A stretch of 36,206 nt of DNA from Coriobacteriia bacterium (GTDB lineage Bacteria; Actinomycetota; Coriobacteriia; Anaerosomatales; PALSA-660), in the NCBI GenBank assembly GCA_025361445.1, contig JANYLP010000074.1, positions 1 through 36,206 of the forward strand, given 5' to 3'. The notes under the pieces are model-generated. The model worked only from the letters and a program-made list of their open reading frames with translations, ran no database searches and was not told the DNA's origin. Shown in pieces: positions 35,570 to 36,206 of the stretch (positions are counted from its first letter, which is position 1; the number at the start of each line of letters is the position of its first letter). Both the position numbers and the translations under genes were made by a program.

Positions 35570-35662
35570 CCGACGGCAACCCGGCTGTCATGGGGAGTCC
35601 AGAAGACTCCCGTTAGACCCGTGGCTTTGCGAGGTCGACTTTCGCCGACTGTGCCTTTGTCG
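35570..35662 (-). ncRNA. Cyclic di-GMP-I (GEMM-I) riboswitch
   Basis: The minus-strand leader of the GHL15-like gene matches the GEMM-I aptamer. ACAAAGGCACA is followed by a 6-bp helix, GTCGGC-GAAA-GTCGAC, with a GNRA tetraloop. The conserved core CGCAAAGCCACGGG and CTAA come next, with a P3 helix GGGAGTC/GACTCCC, then the tetraloop receptor and ligand-contact strand ATGACAGCCGGGTTGCC. These are the hallmark blocks of the class I c-di-GMP aptamer. It points towards the secreted glycoside hydrolase gene, making that gene its likely target. Confidence 0.92.
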
Positions 35663-35718
35663 CGGTGAGGATCGCCGCTGCGTCGATTTTCAAAGTCAGA
35701 AGGTCTATCGGAACGCGA

Positions 35719-35747
35719 GACCGCCTGCTTTAGCGCCGCAGGCGGTC
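35719..35747. terminator. Hairpin between acetyltransferase and riboswitch-controlled gene
   Basis: GACCGCCTGC and GCAGGCGGTC form a perfect 10-bp stem with a 9-nt loop. It lies 46 nt after the acetyltransferase stop (minus strand) and could end that transcript, with only a weak T-run following. It could also insulate the riboswitch promoter. Confidence 0.5.
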
Positions 35748-35792
35748 AATTGCGATGAATGGAGAGATGTATGTGTGCGTGTGGTGCGGTCC

Positions 35793-36206
35793 CTAGCGTT
35801 CGCCCACGTCACCGACCACTCGGGCAGGGTTGCCCGTGACGATCGCGCGTGCGGGCACGTCGCGCGTCACGACGCTGCCGGCTCCCACCATTGCGCGCTC
35901 CCCGATCATCAAGCCGGGGAGGATCGTCGCGTTGGCTCCGATGGACGCGCCGGAATCCACGCGGGTGGTGGCCACATCGTGCTCGTAGACCTTGCTGCGC
36001 GGGAAGGGATCGTTGGTGAAAGTCGCGTTCGGGCCGATGAACACATCGTCGCCGATCCGCAGCCCGTCCCACAGTTGCACGCCTGACTTCACGGTCACCC
36101 GATCACCAACGACGACGTCGTTCTCGATGAAGACGTGATCGCAGATGTTGCAGTCCGCGCCCAGGCGCGCGCCCGCGAGCACGTGAGTGAACGCCCATAC
36201 CCGCGT
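35793..36206 (-). CDS. Left-handed beta-helix sugar acetyltransferase (WbpD/QdtC type), partial (5' end outside window)
   Basis: Hexapeptide-repeat acyltransferase, with 137 residues visible and the first codons beyond the window edge. The visible start [20 protein letters not shown] continues into [20 protein letters not shown], then [20 protein letters not shown] and [10 protein letters not shown]. Further blocks are [20 protein letters not shown], then [20 protein letters not shown]. This is the pattern of UDP-sugar or dTDP-sugar N-acetyltransferases, which use acetyl-CoA to acetylate an amino sugar. The catalytic histidine of the family lies near the ICDHVF segment. The Gfo/Idh dehydrogenase at 31.7 kb would be a fitting partner in nucleotide-sugar synthesis. 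The exact sugar is unknown. Confidence 0.88.
   Translation of the reverse strand, partial: TRVWAFTHVLAGARLGADCNICDHVFIENDVVVGDRVTVKSGVQLWDGLRIGDDVFIGPNATFTNDPFPRSKVYEHDVATTRVDSGASIGANATILPGLMIGERAMVGAGSVVTRDVPARAIVTGNPARVVGDVGER

Overview
High-GC bacterial chromosome segment (36.2 kb), most likely an actinobacterium and possibly a Coriobacteriia / OPB41-type anaerobe. The evidence is strong GC bias, the order mfd - ppiC - mazG - eno - pyk - ftsB - DUF501 - ppx, Bacillota/Actinobacteriota-type envelope genes (GtrA/CsbB/YfhO, YhbD-bactofilin), and a selenocysteine (Sec) machinery cluster. The lineage is an inference from gene content. No rRNA, CRISPR array, phage or insertion sequence was seen.

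Left end (1-2.5 kb, minus strand): a selenium operon, selD - yedF-like - selA, with selA cut by the window edge. SelD is itself a selenoprotein: an in-frame TGA at 2318-2320 falls exactly at the catalytic Cys/Sec position. A conventional gene call would lose the first 39 residues, including that active site. The selD leader carries a strong bulged hairpin and, just upstream, a GCATAAC-N10-GTTATGC inverted repeat.

2.5-6.8 kb (plus strand): a three-gene cassette of a GtrA-type flippase, a GtrB/CsbB-type polyprenyl-phosphate glycosyltransferase and a large YfhO-type membrane glycosyltransferase. Together they look like a complete extracytoplasmic glycosylation system. One base after its stop lies a minus-strand tRNA with anticodon UAA but a short, class I variable loop, which is odd because bacterial tRNA-Leu is class II.

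6.8-17.1 kb (minus strand): a co-directional housekeeping block: mfd, a SurA/PrsA-like lipoprotein, mazG, enolase, pyruvate kinase, an FtsB-like divisome protein, DUF501 and a Ppx/GppA phosphatase. The tRNA sits 3 nt behind ppx.

17.2-19.6 kb (minus strand): an unknown lipoprotein, then a YhbD-like MerR-type regulator followed by a bactofilin. A perfect 24-bp palindrome occupies the spacer of the regulator's promoter.

19.6-30.3 kb: nth (endonuclease III), DUF554 and NYN-domain proteins, a slipin, a cupredoxin lipoprotein divergent from a DUF255 thioredoxin-like protein, a DEAD-box helicase translationally coupled to a threonine aldolase-type PLP enzyme, and a MacB/LolD-type ABC transporter (ATPase plus FtsX-type permease).

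30.4-36.2 kb: an MFS transporter, a Gfo/Idh/MocA sugar dehydrogenase, a secreted GHL15-like putative glycoside hydrolase, and a partial sugar O/N-acetyltransferase. The hydrolase gene is preceded by a well-formed cyclic di-GMP-I (GEMM) riboswitch, which links surface or exopolysaccharide remodelling to c-di-GMP.
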